From positions 1-44,573 of the IMG/VR virus record IMGVR_UViG_3300047472_000097: a stretch of 44,573 nt of DNA; one strand, written 5' to 3'. Source of the DNA: a virus. The translations under genes and the position numbers were made by a program. The notes below the pieces were generated by a model that saw nothing but the letters and a program-made list of their open reading frames with translations, was not told the DNA's origin and did not search any database. Positions 1 through 8,436 of the stretch are shown here, piece by piece (position 1 is the stretch's first letter; every line of letters begins with the position of its first letter).

Positions 1-1134
1 CCAAAAATTCGGGAGCAAGTAAATAACGGATCGAACTACTTCGCCATGAAGCTGATTCAAAAGGCTGAGACAGTACAGGGCGGCGGTAACAACTTCTCCA
101 TCTCCCACCACTACGGCCGTAACTCCGGCGTAGGTGCTGGTACAGAAGCAGGTACACTGCCTACAGCCGGTAACCAGCAATACAAGAAATCCACGGGTAA
201 TGTGGGATATGTGTATGGACGTTTGCAAGTTACAAACGCACTGATCCAGGCGACAAAGAAAGACTCTGCCACTTACCTGAAGGAAATGACTGCTGAAGTT
301 CAGGGATTGACCAAAGACCTGCAACGTTATGTGCAGCGCTCCACGTTCGGTAACGGTACAGGCCGGCTGGCAACCTTCGCGGTTAATACTTCGGTGAATA
401 CACTGACCGTTGACAGCGTTCGTGGGTTCCACTTCGGTCAGATCATCGATATCGTCAACTCTGGCGGTACTCCAACGGTCACAGGACGAACCGTAACATC
501 AATTGACCCGGTAGCTAAGACCATCACAATCTCCGGCGCAGCAGTGACCACAGCAGCTACAGACATTGCGGTGGTAACCGGCACTTATGGACTTGACCCT
601 ATGGGACTCGGCGGAATTATCTCCGCAACCACAACGCTCCAAACGCTGGATGTAGCGACATATCCATGGTGGAAGGCGACCGTACTGGCGAATGGCGGCA
701 CACCGCGTGCTATCTCTGATGCCCTGCTGAGACAACTGGTTGACTACGTTGACCTTGCATCTGGTAAAAAAGTAGACTGGCTGGCGGCAGATTACGGTGT
801 GCGTGCAGCATATGAAGCTCTACTGACCGTAAACAAACGCTATGTGAAGCCTATGGAACTTGAAGGTGGTTACACTGCGCTTGAGTTTGACGGTATGCCG
901 ATGGTTGTTGACCGCGACATGCCTTCTAAAACCGTATGGGCCGGTAACTTTGACGACCTGGGATGGTATCAAACCTCTGAACTGGATTGGCTGGACGAGG
1001 ATGGTTCGATGTTCTCCCGCGTTCCTAACGTGGCCGCATACGAAGCAACTGCATTCTGGTACTACACAATGGTCTGCTTCGCCCGTAATGCATTCGGCGC
1101 ACTGACTGACATCACCGTTCCAACCGGTTACTAA
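1..1134 (+). CDS. Major capsid protein, main part
   Basis: This is the open 3' part of the gene starting at 44520; codon 1 of the window is in frame and the first visible ATG (base 46) is internal. The product would form the icosahedral shell, assembled around the scaffold protein encoded just upstream. The sequence is a mixed alpha/beta protein with a Thr/Val-rich segment at about residues 150-210 of the full protein, which could be an inserted domain. An HK97-type fold is expected for this gene order but cannot be proved by eye. A strong terminator follows directly, which would favour high capsid transcript levels over downstream genes. Confidence 0.85.
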   Translation, partial: PKIREQVNNGSNYFAMKLIQKAETVQGGGNNFSISHHYGRNSGVGAGTEAGTLPTAGNQQYKKSTGNVGYVYGRLQVTNALIQATKKDSATYLKEMTAEVQGLTKDLQRYVQRSTFGNGTGRLATFAVNTSVNTLTVDSVRGFHFGQIIDIVNSGGTPTVTGRTVTSIDPVAKTITISGAAVTTAATDIAVVTGTYGLDPMGLGGIISATTTLQTLDVATYPWWKATVLANGGTPRAISDALLRQLVDYVDLASGKKVDWLAADYGVRAAYEALLTVNKRYVKPMELEGGYTALEFDGMPMVVDRDMPSKTVWAGNFDDLGWYQTSELDWLDEDGSMFSRVPNVAAYEATAFWYYTMVCFARNAFGALTDITVPTGY

Positions 1135-1140
1135 TCCATT

Positions 1141-1162
1141 GGGGGCTATATGCCCCCTTTTT
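1141..1162 (+). terminator. Rho-independent terminator after capsid gene
   Basis: A perfect 6-bp stem GGGGGC/GCCCCC (1141-1146 with 1152-1157) encloses a TATAT loop and is followed by five T. It sits 7 bp after the capsid stop and before the ribosome binding site of the next gene. It would lower read-through into the connector and tail genes. Confidence 0.85.
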
Positions 1163-1176
1163 CTTTAGGAGGAAGC

Positions 1177-1584
1177 ATGAACAGACACTATTTTGCAGGA
1201 TATCAACGGGTTTTTATCAACGATGTGAACGGAATTGAGCAGCAACTGCAAGAGTTTGACCCGGAATTATACATTATGTGGCGACCAAAGGACAATTCAT
1301 GGCTGATCATGGACGCAATGACCGAAACAGCTGTGATGAAAATACCTCAAATCGGATTTGAAACGCTTGATCAACGGGTTTACCGTGAGATCCGGCGTGT
1401 GGCTAAAGAAGGATACTCCGCAATTGCTGAAATTGAAGCGAACGAATCCGCCCGTAAACGTGAGTTCGAGCGTAAAACGAACGATCTTGCTGAAGACTTT
1501 GCTAAAGAAGCACGTGAAGCGTTTGTCAATGCGTATGACTACAACCGGGAAAGTGGTGTAACCAAGTATGTAGGGGGTGTATAA
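1177..1584 (+). CDS. Hypothetical protein between capsid and adaptor genes (135 aa)
   Basis: The ATG at 1177 is preceded by TTAGGAGG at good spacing; an earlier in-frame ATG at 1150 lies inside the terminator and is unlikely to be used. The 135-residue product has a mixed N-terminal half with several aromatic residues and a charged, probably helical C-terminal half rich in Glu, Arg and Lys. It is followed without gap by the adaptor gene. The position between capsid and head-tail adaptor suggests a minor head or connector role, but no family is recognised. Confidence 0.7.
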   Translation: MNRHYFAGYQRVFINDVNGIEQQLQEFDPELYIMWRPKDNSWLIMDAMTETAVMKIPQIGFETLDQRVYREIRRVAKEGYSAIAEIEANESARKREFERKTNDLAEDFAKEAREAFVNAYDYNRESGVTKYVGGV

Positions 1585-2172
1585 ATGCCGTCACTTGTTG
1601 AAATACGGGCCAGAATTTTCCGATCTACCAGCGGAATGTACACCGACTCTTACCACATGGACGATTTGGCAAATGATGCACAAAACCAGTTGGTGGAAGG
1701 TGCAAGACTCCGGGGAGTGCAGACCATATCCGTACTAAACGGTACAGATACATATGCACTACCAAGCAACTTCAAGTCACCCGGTGAACTGCTTTATCAG
1801 CAACCAAATTACTGCACTACAACCTATCCTCTGCTTGATCTGACTTCAAACCAGTTTGGATATTCCATAGAGAACGGAAATATCATACTCAAGCCCTCAC
1901 CGCAGGAAGATCGTGTGCTGACACATTACTACTACAAATATGCCACAACGCTTGTGAATGACGCAGATGTGCCGGAGATTGACCCACAATATCATGATTT
2001 GCTGCACTTCTACGCAGCCGGAATGATTTTGCTCTTGCCTACGCTGAACATTCAAGACAAAACCTTATCAGACCGGTACTTGAAACGCTGGGAAGAAGGC
2101 AAAACGAACTTCATCATGGACATGCAGCGTAAAAACAAATCCAGCACAGGCAGAACGGTGGTGCACTGGTGA
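1585..2172 (+). CDS. Head-tail adaptor (connector) protein
   Basis: This 195-residue protein starts with a helical domain (MPSLVEIRARIF, then a YHMDDLANDAQNQ segment) and continues with a beta-rich part. The arrangement resembles adaptor proteins that bind under the portal ring, such as P22 gp4-like or gp6-like families. It lies after the capsid region and before a second protein of similar build. The GTG start of the next gene overlaps its stop, so the two are probably translationally coupled. The adaptor role is inferred from gene order and general build, not from a catalytic motif. Confidence 0.65.
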   Translation: MPSLVEIRARIFRSTSGMYTDSYHMDDLANDAQNQLVEGARLRGVQTISVLNGTDTYALPSNFKSPGELLYQQPNYCTTTYPLLDLTSNQFGYSIENGNIILKPSPQEDRVLTHYYYKYATTLVNDADVPEIDPQYHDLLHFYAAGMILLLPTLNIQDKTLSDRYLKRWEEGKTNFIMDMQRKNKSSTGRTVVHW

Positions 2173-2825
2173 TCTATGCATCTGATTTAGTGTCAACTAT
2201 CAAGCAACTCGCGCAATCCTACCTGGAGGAAATCGGGGACGAAGAGGGCGTACAGAATGCGTACATCTTCCAATTCATGAATCAAGCGCTGAGAAAGCTT
2301 GCACACATTGCGTATCAGCAGAAAAACTCAGATGCGCTTTATATTTCCTCTGACGACTATGCGGTGTTTCAGATCGGCGGAACAGATATCTCAGATATCT
2401 ACTCTCCACTTCGAATCCTTGACCCAAACGGACGCGATATGCAAAAGAGAGTATCCTTCGCAGACACCCGGGGATGGTGGAGAGAAGCGACCAATACGCC
2501 AATTCATATCAAAGGCTTCGCGCTTGCAACAAACCCATTGCCTGCTGGCAATCACATCTTGCAATACTTGGCCTACCCTGCACCAGTGGCGGCACTCACA
2601 AGCCCCGTACAGTTCCCGGATGCCGGTTCGATGGGACTCTGCTATTATGTGGCCGGGTTAATCTTGGAGAGCCGTCCAACGGCTAAAGATTTGGTTATGC
2701 ACTACATGAACCTATCTCAAACGCACCTGAAGATCGCTGTTCAAGCCAATATTGACGGAAGAGGCACATCAAGCGGCGGTTATGTACCGTCCATCAGCAC
2801 AGTAGATGTTGCTTTTGGAGGTTAA
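2169..2825 (+). CDS. Second adaptor-like tail connector protein
   Basis: The GTG start overlaps the previous stop (GTGA). The 218-residue product again begins with a helical N-terminus (SDLVSTIKQLAQSYLEEIGD) followed by a beta-rich middle and a helical C-terminal part. The same layout as its neighbour suggests a pair of stacked ring proteins between portal and tail nozzle. Such tandem adaptors fit a short-tailed virion. No specific family motif can be named with certainty. Confidence 0.6.
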   Translation: MIYASDLVSTIKQLAQSYLEEIGDEEGVQNAYIFQFMNQALRKLAHIAYQQKNSDALYISSDDYAVFQIGGTDISDIYSPLRILDPNGRDMQKRVSFADTRGWWREATNTPIHIKGFALATNPLPAGNHILQYLAYPAPVAALTSPVQFPDAGSMGLCYYVAGLILESRPTAKDLVMHYMNLSQTHLKIAVQANIDGRGTSSGGYVPSISTVDVAFGG

Positions 2826-2828
2826 ACC

Positions 2829-4436
2829 ATGGCAGAAACCCCATTCGCAATTGAAATCACACCATCACTTGGCATGAATTCAGCGCTGAATCCGGGCCAA
2901 CTACCTGCCGGATCGCAACGCTTAGCACTGGATGCTTGCCTAAAGTCCGTGAACACCATCGGCAAGCGACCTGGTAGCGTCCCTGTAACGACTTCTGCGT
3001 TAGGTGGACCATTAACCTACCTCATACCCTACAAGTCCACAGCATCGAGCGTAGCGCCTGACCTGTTCGCTGTATCGGGGAGTACATTGTACAAGTACTC
3101 TGCGGGAGCTTTGGCAGCGCAGACGATGACGAACGCGTTCACCAGTTCCAATGTGTTTGGTGTAGGGTATACCGACTATGCAGATGTTTCGAACCTCTTA
3201 CTGACGAGTGGAGGAAGCTTGCAGCAGTATGACGGAACGGCCGTGAAAAATGTGGTGCCGATAGCGAATGACCCGGACCCAGCACCTAACAATACGTTGG
3301 CTACGATTAACGCACGGGGGCTTAAATACGTTTGGGTATTCACAGGCCATGTGTTTGTATCGGACGGCACAGACTTGGTGTGGTATTCCAAACGATATCA
3401 TTACGACTACTTCCCGGGGGATGTGCAGTACTTCCGATTTATCAGAGACAACGACTATGTAACCGGCCCAGGGATTGACTTCGGCGGTTTATGTTTGCTG
3501 CCTATGCGCAGAGGCTGGGGCGTGATATCGGGGGAAACGTTCGATGATGGCGTGTCAACAGATGTTCCGTTTAAAGCAAACCTTTACCTAAACACAAACA
3601 ACGGCAACATATCATCCCGTGGGATTGCAAAGATCACCTATCCCACAGGTCAGCAAACGGTCGCCTACCTATCTGACAACGGTATGAATGAGATATACGA
3701 TACAGGCATTGACAACGTTGAAACATCCGGTACACGGCAGTACAGCACACGGAACCTGATGGACAATAAAATCGACTTTAACAAATTTGGGTTCACAGAC
3801 TCGGAAAAGACTGAAGCCGTGGTGGCGTTTGACTCATTAAGCGGTCGGCTGAAACTGGCGATTGACCGGGGATCTACACATTACATCTTCAACTACGACA
3901 CTCAGAATCAAGAGTGGTACCTGTGGCGCTTACCGTGGTCTACAAAGTCATTGACGGAGTTCTCCGGGGCGATGCACTTCGGCAACACAACGGGCCTACT
4001 GCACAAACTGGATGAGACACTATACACAGATTGGGACCAAGCAGCTAAGTCTTCGGGAACCACTGTGAAGTTCTATATTGCCACAGGCCTACTGAGTGCA
4101 GAGTTCACCGGGGAATCATCGTACTTTCATTACATGCAGGTTGAATCAGCCATGTACACCGTCAAGTCCTCGCTGGACATCAAGTTTGTGTATGGTGCGG
4201 GAGCTTTACTGCTGGACAAGGCGATATTCAATGAGATCGGCGTGTATGACGTGTCGGCCTACGATGAAGCACAATACGCAAACCTGAACTATACCGACAA
4301 CATCAACCAAGTCAAGCGCAAAAAGCTTCACAAAAAAGCCAAATATGCGCAGATCATCTTCAGCAATGACAGAGACGAACCGATTGAAATCCTCCGCTAT
4401 CGAGTGGAAGGAACGGCATCGGGAATAGGAGGTTAA
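2829..4436 (+). CDS. Tail nozzle or stabilisation protein (P22 gp10-like)
   Basis: This 535-residue, strongly beta-rich protein contains successive short segments such as LFAVSGSTLYKYS, LLTSGGSLQQYDG and HVFVSDGTDLVWYSK, which look like blades of a propeller. In P22-like podoviruses the nozzle protein gp10 is a beta-propeller that extends the adaptor ring and binds the tail tip. Here it follows two adaptor-like genes and precedes the tail fibre, the expected place. The start is an ATG with GGAGGTTAAACC upstream. A tail hub of another type is possible, but no tail tube genes are near. Confidence 0.65.
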   Translation: MAETPFAIEITPSLGMNSALNPGQLPAGSQRLALDACLKSVNTIGKRPGSVPVTTSALGGPLTYLIPYKSTASSVAPDLFAVSGSTLYKYSAGALAAQTMTNAFTSSNVFGVGYTDYADVSNLLLTSGGSLQQYDGTAVKNVVPIANDPDPAPNNTLATINARGLKYVWVFTGHVFVSDGTDLVWYSKRYHYDYFPGDVQYFRFIRDNDYVTGPGIDFGGLCLLPMRRGWGVISGETFDDGVSTDVPFKANLYLNTNNGNISSRGIAKITYPTGQQTVAYLSDNGMNEIYDTGIDNVETSGTRQYSTRNLMDNKIDFNKFGFTDSEKTEAVVAFDSLSGRLKLAIDRGSTHYIFNYDTQNQEWYLWRLPWSTKSLTEFSGAMHFGNTTGLLHKLDETLYTDWDQAAKSSGTTVKFYIATGLLSAEFTGESSYFHYMQVESAMYTVKSSLDIKFVYGAGALLLDKAIFNEIGVYDVSAYDEAQYANLNYTDNINQVKRKKLHKKAKYAQIIFSNDRDEPIEILRYRVEGTASGIGG

Positions 4437-4437
4437 C

Positions 4438-6108
4438 ATGGGAAACGTACCTACAACGAACCTGAACGCGTACTACGCCACGACAACGCCGGGTAATACG
4501 ATTAACTCAGGCGTGATTGACCCGGCGTTACAGGACATTGCGCAGGCTATCAACGATAACTTTGCATTGTTCTCTAACTTTATCAATCCAGTTTCGGGTG
4601 AGTTGTTGATTCCTGACCAAACCATTGTGACCCGGCATATCCGAAATAATGCGATCACTAATCCGAAGTATGCATCGTTATCCATTACTGCGGATAAACT
4701 AGCAGACGGATCAATTACTCTGACCAAACTTGCAGAATTAGTGGTTACGGCAGCAAAAATAGCTAACTTCACAATCACTGAAGGTAAAATGGCAAATGGA
4801 TCTGTGAGCCGCAGAATGATCCTACCTGGAGTTGTTGGCGCTAACGAGATTGATCCAACTATCTTAAACCCAATATCTGACGCTACGATTAACGTAAGGT
4901 TGAATCAAATTGATGAACAGTTGGCGGAAACTACGAAAATAGATGATCTTATGAGTAACCAGGTTATTTATGGTCTGACACCTCAAACATCAGCCAGCTT
5001 AACGTCTAACATTTTAGACGGTTTGGCATTTGTCTCTGGAAAACGAGTAACAAAAGGAGCCTTCACAAAAACTTACAGTGCCTCTAAGGACACCTATGTT
5101 GATATATTGAGTGACGGAAACTATACATTTATAGAAGTGGCGAACGGAGGGACTTTTCCGGCCATTTCAGCGGGTAGTGCAAGAGTGGCGAAAGTGGTTA
5201 CAAACGCAACAAGTATCACTGCTGTCGACACATACGGCAACAATACCTATTTTGGGTATTCATCGGGTGCAGCTAATACTAAAGGATGGAAAAATACATT
5301 TTTAGGATACTTTGCAGGCCTATCAAATACTGAGGGATCTTACGGAACGTTTATGGGTTACTACGCTGGTCATTTGAATACCAAAGGCAATCAAAATACC
5401 TTCATCGGTTATGGTTGCGGGCGTGGTAACACCGAAGGGAACTATAACGTGTTCTTGGGCTTCCAGACAGGTCACCTCAATACAACGGGCAATCAGAATA
5501 CCGCCCTTGGCTATATGGCCGGAGAGGCCAATCTAACCGGACAGGACAACGTGTTTGTTGGGTTTGAGGCGGGGTTTGTAAACACATCTTCTTTTAACGC
5601 ATTCATTGGTTCAGGTGCTGGTATTCATAACACTTCAGGAACACGAAACACTTTTCTCGGGACTCAAGCTGGCGCAGGAAATACAACGGCTAATGATAAT
5701 GTTTATCTTGGATACCAGTCCGGTTTGTTGTCAACTGGAGTCTGGAATACGGCAGTCGGTGCCAGCAGCCTGAATGCCAATACCACAGGATACCTCAACA
5801 CTGCCATAGGCTATAACGCCGGGTCCAAAGTTGTTGGCGGAAATAGCAATACTTTCATTGGTGCCGATGCGGGTAATGACGCTGCTCAAGTAGCCAGCGT
5901 AACTAATTCAACAGCTATCGGTGTTGGGGCTTTTACAACTCTTTCGAACTCAGTTCAGCTAGGGAATGCAAATGTTGATTATGTTCTTACTCATGGTAGT
6001 TTCGAAGCTCAGGATATAGGAGACGGTTTTATATGTAAATCACCGAATGGAGCAAGACATAGAATAACCGTTTCGAATGTAGGAGAAATCGTAGTAACGG
6101 GAGTATAA
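4438..6108 (+). CDS. Tail fibre or receptor-binding protein with 17-residue repeats
   Basis: The 556-residue product has an N-terminal virion-attachment-like region (about 1-180), a middle beta region, and residues 269 to about 480 made of twelve tandem 17-residue units plus a partial one. The unit pattern is N-[TV]-x-[LIV]-G-[YF]-x-x-G-x-x-N-T-x-G-x-x. Such Asn/Gly/Thr repeats are known from YadA-head-like trimeric stalks and phage fibres. The last 70 residues are non-repetitive and may form the tip. The ATG lies one base after the previous stop, behind AGGAGG. It probably binds the cell wall receptor. Confidence 0.75.
   Translation: MGNVPTTNLNAYYATTTPGNTINSGVIDPALQDIAQAINDNFALFSNFINPVSGELLIPDQTIVTRHIRNNAITNPKYASLSITADKLADGSITLTKLAELVVTAAKIANFTITEGKMANGSVSRRMILPGVVGANEIDPTILNPISDATINVRLNQIDEQLAETTKIDDLMSNQVIYGLTPQTSASLTSNILDGLAFVSGKRVTKGAFTKTYSASKDTYVDILSDGNYTFIEVANGGTFPAISAGSARVAKVVTNATSITAVDTYGNNTYFGYSSGAANTKGWKNTFLGYFAGLSNTEGSYGTFMGYYAGHLNTKGNQNTFIGYGCGRGNTEGNYNVFLGFQTGHLNTTGNQNTALGYMAGEANLTGQDNVFVGFEAGFVNTSSFNAFIGSGAGIHNTSGTRNTFLGTQAGAGNTTANDNVYLGYQSGLLSTGVWNTAVGASSLNANTTGYLNTAIGYNAGSKVVGGNSNTFIGADAGNDAAQVASVTNSTAIGVGAFTTLSNSVQLGNANVDYVLTHGSFEAQDIGDGFICKSPNGARHRITVSNVGEIVVTGV
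5242..5880 (+). repeat. Coding tandem repeats, 51 bp per unit, in tail fibre gene
   Basis: About twelve 51-bp units (two are 48 bp) encode the 17-residue motif with anchors such as NTFLGY, NVFLGF and NTAIGY. Conservation is at the protein level; the DNA units have diverged, so recent amplification is unlikely. Regular unit length points to a solenoid or trimeric beta stalk. Confidence 0.8.
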
Positions 6109-6122
6109 AGAGGAGGGGAACT

Positions 6123-6272
6123 ATGAATTTCGTGTTTAAGTTGTCAGAACAAGAGGGCCAAATTGTGCTAACTGCCTTGCGGAAGGAGCCTTATGGTCTT
6201 GTGGTTGATCTGATTGACAAGATACAGTCCCAGGCTATCGAACAGAGAAAACAGCAAGATGATAAACAGTAG
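6123..6272 (+). CDS. Small hypothetical protein (49 aa)
   Basis: The ATG at 6123 follows AAGAGGAGGGG with good spacing, and the 49-residue reading frame (starting MNFVFKLSEQEGQIV) ends at TAG 6272. The protein looks like one or two amphipathic helices with a Gln/Lys-rich end. It lies between the tail fibre and a terminator-like hairpin. The strong ribosome binding site supports translation. A small tail assembly or fibre accessory function would fit the place but is a guess. Confidence 0.65.
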   Translation: MNFVFKLSEQEGQIVLTALRKEPYGLVVDLIDKIQSQAIEQRKQQDDKQ

Positions 6273-6292
6273 GACCATACTGCGCACTACCC

Positions 6293-6320
6293 AGCCCTCA
6301 ACCGAGGGCTATTTGCTTTT
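6293..6320 (+). terminator. Terminator-like hairpin
   Basis: AGCCCTC (6293-6299), AACC loop and GAGGGCT (6304-6310) form a perfect 7-bp stem followed by ATTTGCTTTT. The interrupted T tract suggests partial termination before the virion protein gene. Confidence 0.65.
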
Positions 6321-6335
6321 GAAAGGAGGCCCCAC

Positions 6336-8012
6336 ATGTCAACCAGACTCGAACAACTCCAAGCCGCAGCCAAAGCTAAAACAGCGGCCGGACAGCCTAT
6401 ATTCACCTCAACCGTGAACGCACCACAAGTCGCCACACCAGCGGTGCAGACGGCAGCGGTTCCGGCACCAACACAGAACAAACTAACTCCAGCGCCGCAG
6501 CCTATCGGGACGATGAAGGCCAGCAGCACACCAGCCATATCTCCGCAGATCCAAACGGAGATTCAGCGTAAAGCAGCAGCGGGAATACCCTTAACCAATA
6601 CGAGCAATGCAGCCAATAACGCCGCATATGCCGCAGCCGTTCCAAAAGCTGCAGTTACTCCAGTGGCAACGCCTAAAGCTGCTGTATCGCCTACAGTATC
6701 ACCTACAGCGCAAGCAACGCCTACAACAAACTATGTGGCGCAAGGCGGGAAGACGCTCAACGATATCCTGTATCTGAAGGACAATTACAATGCGTCCAAC
6801 AAAAACTATATCGCCTCACAGGCAAACCCTTTATACGCCCAACTGGACCCGAACACTGCCGCAATGGTCAAAGGAATGAGCGCGGATCAACTCCGCAGCT
6901 ATATCAATGGTATGGGTGCCAAGTCGCCTACAACCACTTCAGAAACATCAATAGAAGAGGTGGTTCCGAAGGATTACCGATCTCTCGCCACCGCAGCGTA
7001 TGAACGTGAGCTTGCTGCCATGATGGCTGGGGCACAGGCGCAGGAAACGGAACTCAATCGAAGAAACGAATATGCTGATTTTAATACAGGAGAAAGACGG
7101 GTGCTGCAAGATTCATCTATAGCAAGAAATGAAGCTCCGGTGGCATGGGATGGTTCTGGCGGCTACCGTGGAGCACAGCGTGACCGGTCAAGAGACATTG
7201 AAGACCATTACACGGATGAAGCACTAAAAGACAATGTAGCAGCAGCATACGCTCAGACAAACGCATTCCGTGATCAGTCAGGTAATTACATCGAGACAAA
7301 GGCGAGTGAATTGGAAAGCGCTGAAAAACAGTACAACCTCCAACTCGCAGGGTTGACTGGGGAAATCAACGGTCAGCAGACCATACAAGGTGCGGCTAGT
7401 GCTGCATCAACCGCAGGTCAGTTACTATCTAACCAAAGTCAAGCTATCTCTAACCAGATCGCACAGATCGACCTTGCTAACTATCCAGAGACTTCACAAC
7501 TCCAAATCAAGCAGCTACAGCAGCAAGTGCAGTCCGGTAAGATCAGCAACGACACAGCGGCGTATCAGTTAACGCAACTGACGGATCCGAATAGCGCAAC
7601 GAACCAAGCGGCGGCGCTTGACCTAGCAATGAAGAGTATTGACGCTTCAAATTATTCAGAGGCAGCTAAACTCCAACTGGAGCAATTGCGCAAAACCGTT
7701 GCAGAGATTGGAAAAACTCCATACCAGTCGGATGCTGATGCTAGGCTGGATCAGTTAAAGGTGCTGACCGCAGAAGCTGAATTGCAAAAACTGCAGGAGA
7801 TCGAAGCCAAGGCAGCAGGGAAAACATATGAAGATTACCAGTCCAATATTGAGAAATTGGCAGTGAGGGATAACAAGACCGGTGCATTGAAAAACCCTGA
7901 TGTGGTAGAAGAATATATTGTGAACTCCGATTTGTCCGAATATGAAATGTACCGTGCCTACCGTGCAAACGGCCTGACATGGGGCGGGGCGGTACCCTCA
8001 AAGGGGGAGTAA
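6336..8012 (+). CDS. Putative internal virion or ejection protein (558 aa)
   Basis: The ATG at 6336 follows GAAAGGAGG. Residues 1-140 are Ala/Pro/Thr/Gln-rich and probably disordered; the rest is rich in Ala, Gln and Leu with long helical or coiled-coil stretches. There is no recognisable enzymatic motif in this frame. The gene lies between the tail fibre and a giant protein, where short-tailed phages carry DNA ejection proteins. Its last codons carry an AAAGGGG slippery heptamer and a stable stem, so part of the product probably continues in the -1 frame into a muralytic domain, giving about 696 residues. It may otherwise end at TAA 8012. Confidence 0.65.
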   Translation: MSTRLEQLQAAAKAKTAAGQPIFTSTVNAPQVATPAVQTAAVPAPTQNKLTPAPQPIGTMKASSTPAISPQIQTEIQRKAAAGIPLTNTSNAANNAAYAAAVPKAAVTPVATPKAAVSPTVSPTAQATPTTNYVAQGGKTLNDILYLKDNYNASNKNYIASQANPLYAQLDPNTAAMVKGMSADQLRSYINGMGAKSPTTTSETSIEEVVPKDYRSLATAAYERELAAMMAGAQAQETELNRRNEYADFNTGERRVLQDSSIARNEAPVAWDGSGGYRGAQRDRSRDIEDHYTDEALKDNVAAAYAQTNAFRDQSGNYIETKASELESAEKQYNLQLAGLTGEINGQQTIQGAASAASTAGQLLSNQSQAISNQIAQIDLANYPETSQLQIKQLQQQVQSGKISNDTAAYQLTQLTDPNSATNQAAALDLAMKSIDASNYSEAAKLQLEQLRKTVAEIGKTPYQSDADARLDQLKVLTAEAELQKLQEIEAKAAGKTYEDYQSNIEKLAVRDNKTGALKNPDVVEEYIVNSDLSEYEMYRAYRANGLTWGGAVPSKGE

Positions 8013-8425
8013 TTAGCCCTACGGCTTCGGCTAGTGGGGCTAAACTCAACTCAAGTCTTGGCGGGTCACTTAAGAACACTGGAGATATCTTCTCTTCGAT
8101 TGGTGCTAAATACGGCATTGACCCTGCTTTGCTTGCGGCTATTGCTGTACACGAGACAGGTAACGGTACAAGCAATGCGGTCAAGACAAAGAACAATGTG
8201 GGCGGCATGATGGGTACAAACGGACTCATGACGTTTGACAGTATCGAAGAAGGAATCGAAAAGATGGCATCTAACCTGAAACGTAACTACATCGACAAGG
8301 GACTGACAACCATCGAAGCGATCCAGAAAAAGTATGCTCCAAATGGCGCGGCAAACGACCCGAACGGACTCAACGATTACTGGGTTAAAGGTGTAACCAC
8401 GTACTACAATAAATTTTCGAAGTGA
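7979..8425 (+). CDS. Glucosaminidase-like muralytic domain, -1 frame extension of the virion protein
   Basis: This frame encodes a lysozyme-superfamily glucosaminidase-like domain: IGAKYGIDPALLAAIAVHETGNG carries the likely catalytic Glu in HETGNG, and further typical segments are NNVGGMMG and FDSIEEGIEKMA. It cleaves peptidoglycan glycans in related proteins. The first ATG (7979) has no ribosome binding site and lies within the upstream gene, and no better start precedes the domain. It is therefore best read as the C-terminal 139 residues (from 8006) of a frameshifted fusion. In the particle it would open the cell wall during DNA entry. Confidence 0.75.
   Translation: MGRGGTLKGGVISPTASASGAKLNSSLGGSLKNTGDIFSSIGAKYGIDPALLAAIAVHETGNGTSNAVKTKNNVGGMMGTNGLMTFDSIEEGIEKMASNLKRNYIDKGLTTIEAIQKKYAPNGAANDPNGLNDYWVKGVTTYYNKFSK
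8000..8043 (+). promoter_or_regulatory. Candidate -1 programmed ribosomal frameshift signal
   Basis: The heptamer A-AAG-GGG (8000-8006) lies in the correct phase of the upstream gene. Six bases later (8007-8012, including the TAA stop) a stem starts: 8013-8022 pairs with 8034-8043 over 10 bp with one G-U pair. Inside it, 8023-8025 pairs with 8030-8032 around a TTCG tetraloop, with one bulged A at 8033. Slippery site, spacing and stem all match the classic bacterial and viral -1 arrangement. There is no T tract, so it is not a terminator. Confidence 0.8.
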
Positions 8426-8436
8426 GGAGGCACGAA

